A stretch of DNA of 5,839 bases from Chitinophagales bacterium (lineage in GTDB: Bacteria > Bacteroidota > Bacteroidia > Chitinophagales > UBA2359). The DNA is taken from the NCBI GenBank assembly GCA_020629335.1, contig JAHDDN010000355.1, positions 1 through 5,839 on the forward strand, read 5' to 3'. Below, piece after piece: positions 5,064 through 5,839 of the stretch. Below the pieces are notes generated by a model. The model ran no database searches. It worked only from the letters and a program-made list of their open reading frames with translations, and was not told the DNA's origin. Within the stretch, counting starts at the first letter, position 1, and every line of letters starts with the position of its first letter. Position numbers and translations under genes: made by a program.

Positions 5064-5839
5064 ATGACTTACGAAACTATATTAGTGGAAGTGGCAGATA
5101 GTATCTGCACGATAACGATTAATCGACCTAAAAAATTGAATGCACTGAATCATCAGGTATTGCAAGAAATTAAGAAAGCAGTAGAATGGGCTAATGCCAA
5201 TGAGGAAGTAAAGGGTATTATACTGACGGGTTCTGGAGAGAAAGCTTTTGCGGCTGGTGCTGATATTGCTGAGTTCTCTGCCTTTAGTATGGAAGAGGGT
5301 AAAAAACTATCTATGGATGGTTATCATGTAATGAATAGCTTGGAGCAATCTGCTAAGGTAGTGATAGCAGCGGTAAATGGCTTTTCTCTGGGTGGTGGAT
5401 GTGAATTGGCGATGGCTTGTCATATCTTAATTGCTTCTGAAAATGCACAGTTTGGGCAGCCTGAAGTGAAGTTAGGATTGATACCTGGTTATGGTGGTAC
5501 GCAAAGATTAGTTCAGCGTATTGGCAAATCCAAGGCATTAGAATTATTGATGACGGGTGATATGCTCAATGCGGAAGATGCGCTAAAATTGGGCTTGGTG
5601 AATTATGTTTTACCTCAAGAGGAATTATTAGGCAAAGCGGCTGAGCTAATTAAGAAGATTAGTAAAAGAGGACCTGTGGCGGTTGCTAAAGTAATTGAAG
5701 CAGTAAATGCATTCTATCAGGATGGAGAGGATGGATTGACAAAAGAAATACAGCTATTTGGGGAATGCTTTGATACCGAAGATTTCACAGAAGGTACGAC
5801 TGCATTCTTAGAAAAAAGAAAAGCTAACTTTAAAGGTAA
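5064..5839 (+). CDS. Enoyl-CoA hydratase/isomerase (crotonase) family protein, 3' end cut by the window
   Basis: Reading from the ATG at 5064 gives 258 complete codons plus two bases with no stop. The TAA that ends the window is out of frame, so the gene continues at least one codon further. As the family is about 260 residues, only a residue or two are probably missing. It is a soluble crotonase that adds water to trans-2-enoyl-CoA in beta-oxidation or branched-chain acyl-CoA breakdown. AFAAGADI (61-68) is the oxyanion-hole and CoA segment. NGFSLGGGCELAMAC (105-119) carries Glu114, and QPEVKLGLIPGYGGTQRL (132-149) carries Glu134. The 20-residue spacing equals that of the two catalytic glutamates of rat hydratase (144 and 164), so true hydratase activity is likely. 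GDMLNAEDALKLGLVN is the usual motif after it. It follows the B12-binding gene by 22 bases, probably in the same operon. Substrate chain length cannot be inferred. Confidence 0.95.
   Translation, partial: MTYETILVEVADSICTITINRPKKLNALNHQVLQEIKKAVEWANANEEVKGIILTGSGEKAFAAGADIAEFSAFSMEEGKKLSMDGYHVMNSLEQSAKVVIAAVNGFSLGGGCELAMACHILIASENAQFGQPEVKLGLIPGYGGTQRLVQRIGKSKALELLMTGDMLNAEDALKLGLVNYVLPQEELLGKAAELIKKISKRGPVAVAKVIEAVNAFYQDGEDGLTKEIQLFGECFDTEDFTEGTTAFLEKRKANFKG

Noticed and set aside
5064..5839. Apparent frameshift in the enoyl-CoA hydratase, because the TAA at the window end is out of frame
   Set aside because: Codon-by-codon reading shows all family motifs in one continuous frame to the edge. 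The gene is cut by the window, not broken.

Overview
The window looks like a piece of a Bacteroidota chromosome. The genes are AT-rich and lack clear Shine-Dalgarno sequences. The gltX promoter region carries TATTTTTG, a match to the Bacteroidota -7 consensus TAnnTTTG, and the gene families fit this phylum. A Saprospiraceae-like organism (Saprospira/Aureispira type) is my best guess. It rests on the style of the intergenic repeat block and on unverified memory, so it is weak.

Layout. Bases 1-66 hold no recognisable gene. Positions 67-2303 carry a leftward pair: a NodB-type polysaccharide deacetylase (2303 to 1692) followed after 20 bases by a membrane-anchored FMN/iron-sulfur glutamate-synthase-like protein (1671 to 67). 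A 152-base divergent region (2304-2455) separates them from the rightward gltX (2456-3973, glutamyl-tRNA synthetase). It holds a good gltX promoter candidate, a weak leftward promoter candidate and two small inverted repeats.

Positions 3974-4393 (420 bases) hold no credible gene and form a mosaic of repeat-like modules. In order these are a long imperfect palindrome that contains the gltX stop codon, a block of about 59% GC, a TTGAT-rich tract, and a GGGCGCAC palindrome with a smaller one behind it, flanked by 13-base direct repeats. This is the least ordinary part of the window.

Positions 4394-5839 carry a tight rightward cluster: a 78-residue basic/acidic bipolar protein of unknown function, a stand-alone cobalamin-binding protein of the methylmalonyl-CoA mutase C-terminal type (gap 3 bases), and an enoyl-CoA hydratase (gap 22 bases) that runs off the window just before its stop codon. 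The last two suggest acyl-CoA catabolism. The large mutase subunit the B12 protein would need is not in the window.

Most of the window is ordinary metabolism and housekeeping, and I see no convincing new defence or mobile system. The points worth following are the composite intergenic repeat, the small conserved-looking protein tied to the B12 gene, and the unassigned GltB-core membrane enzyme.
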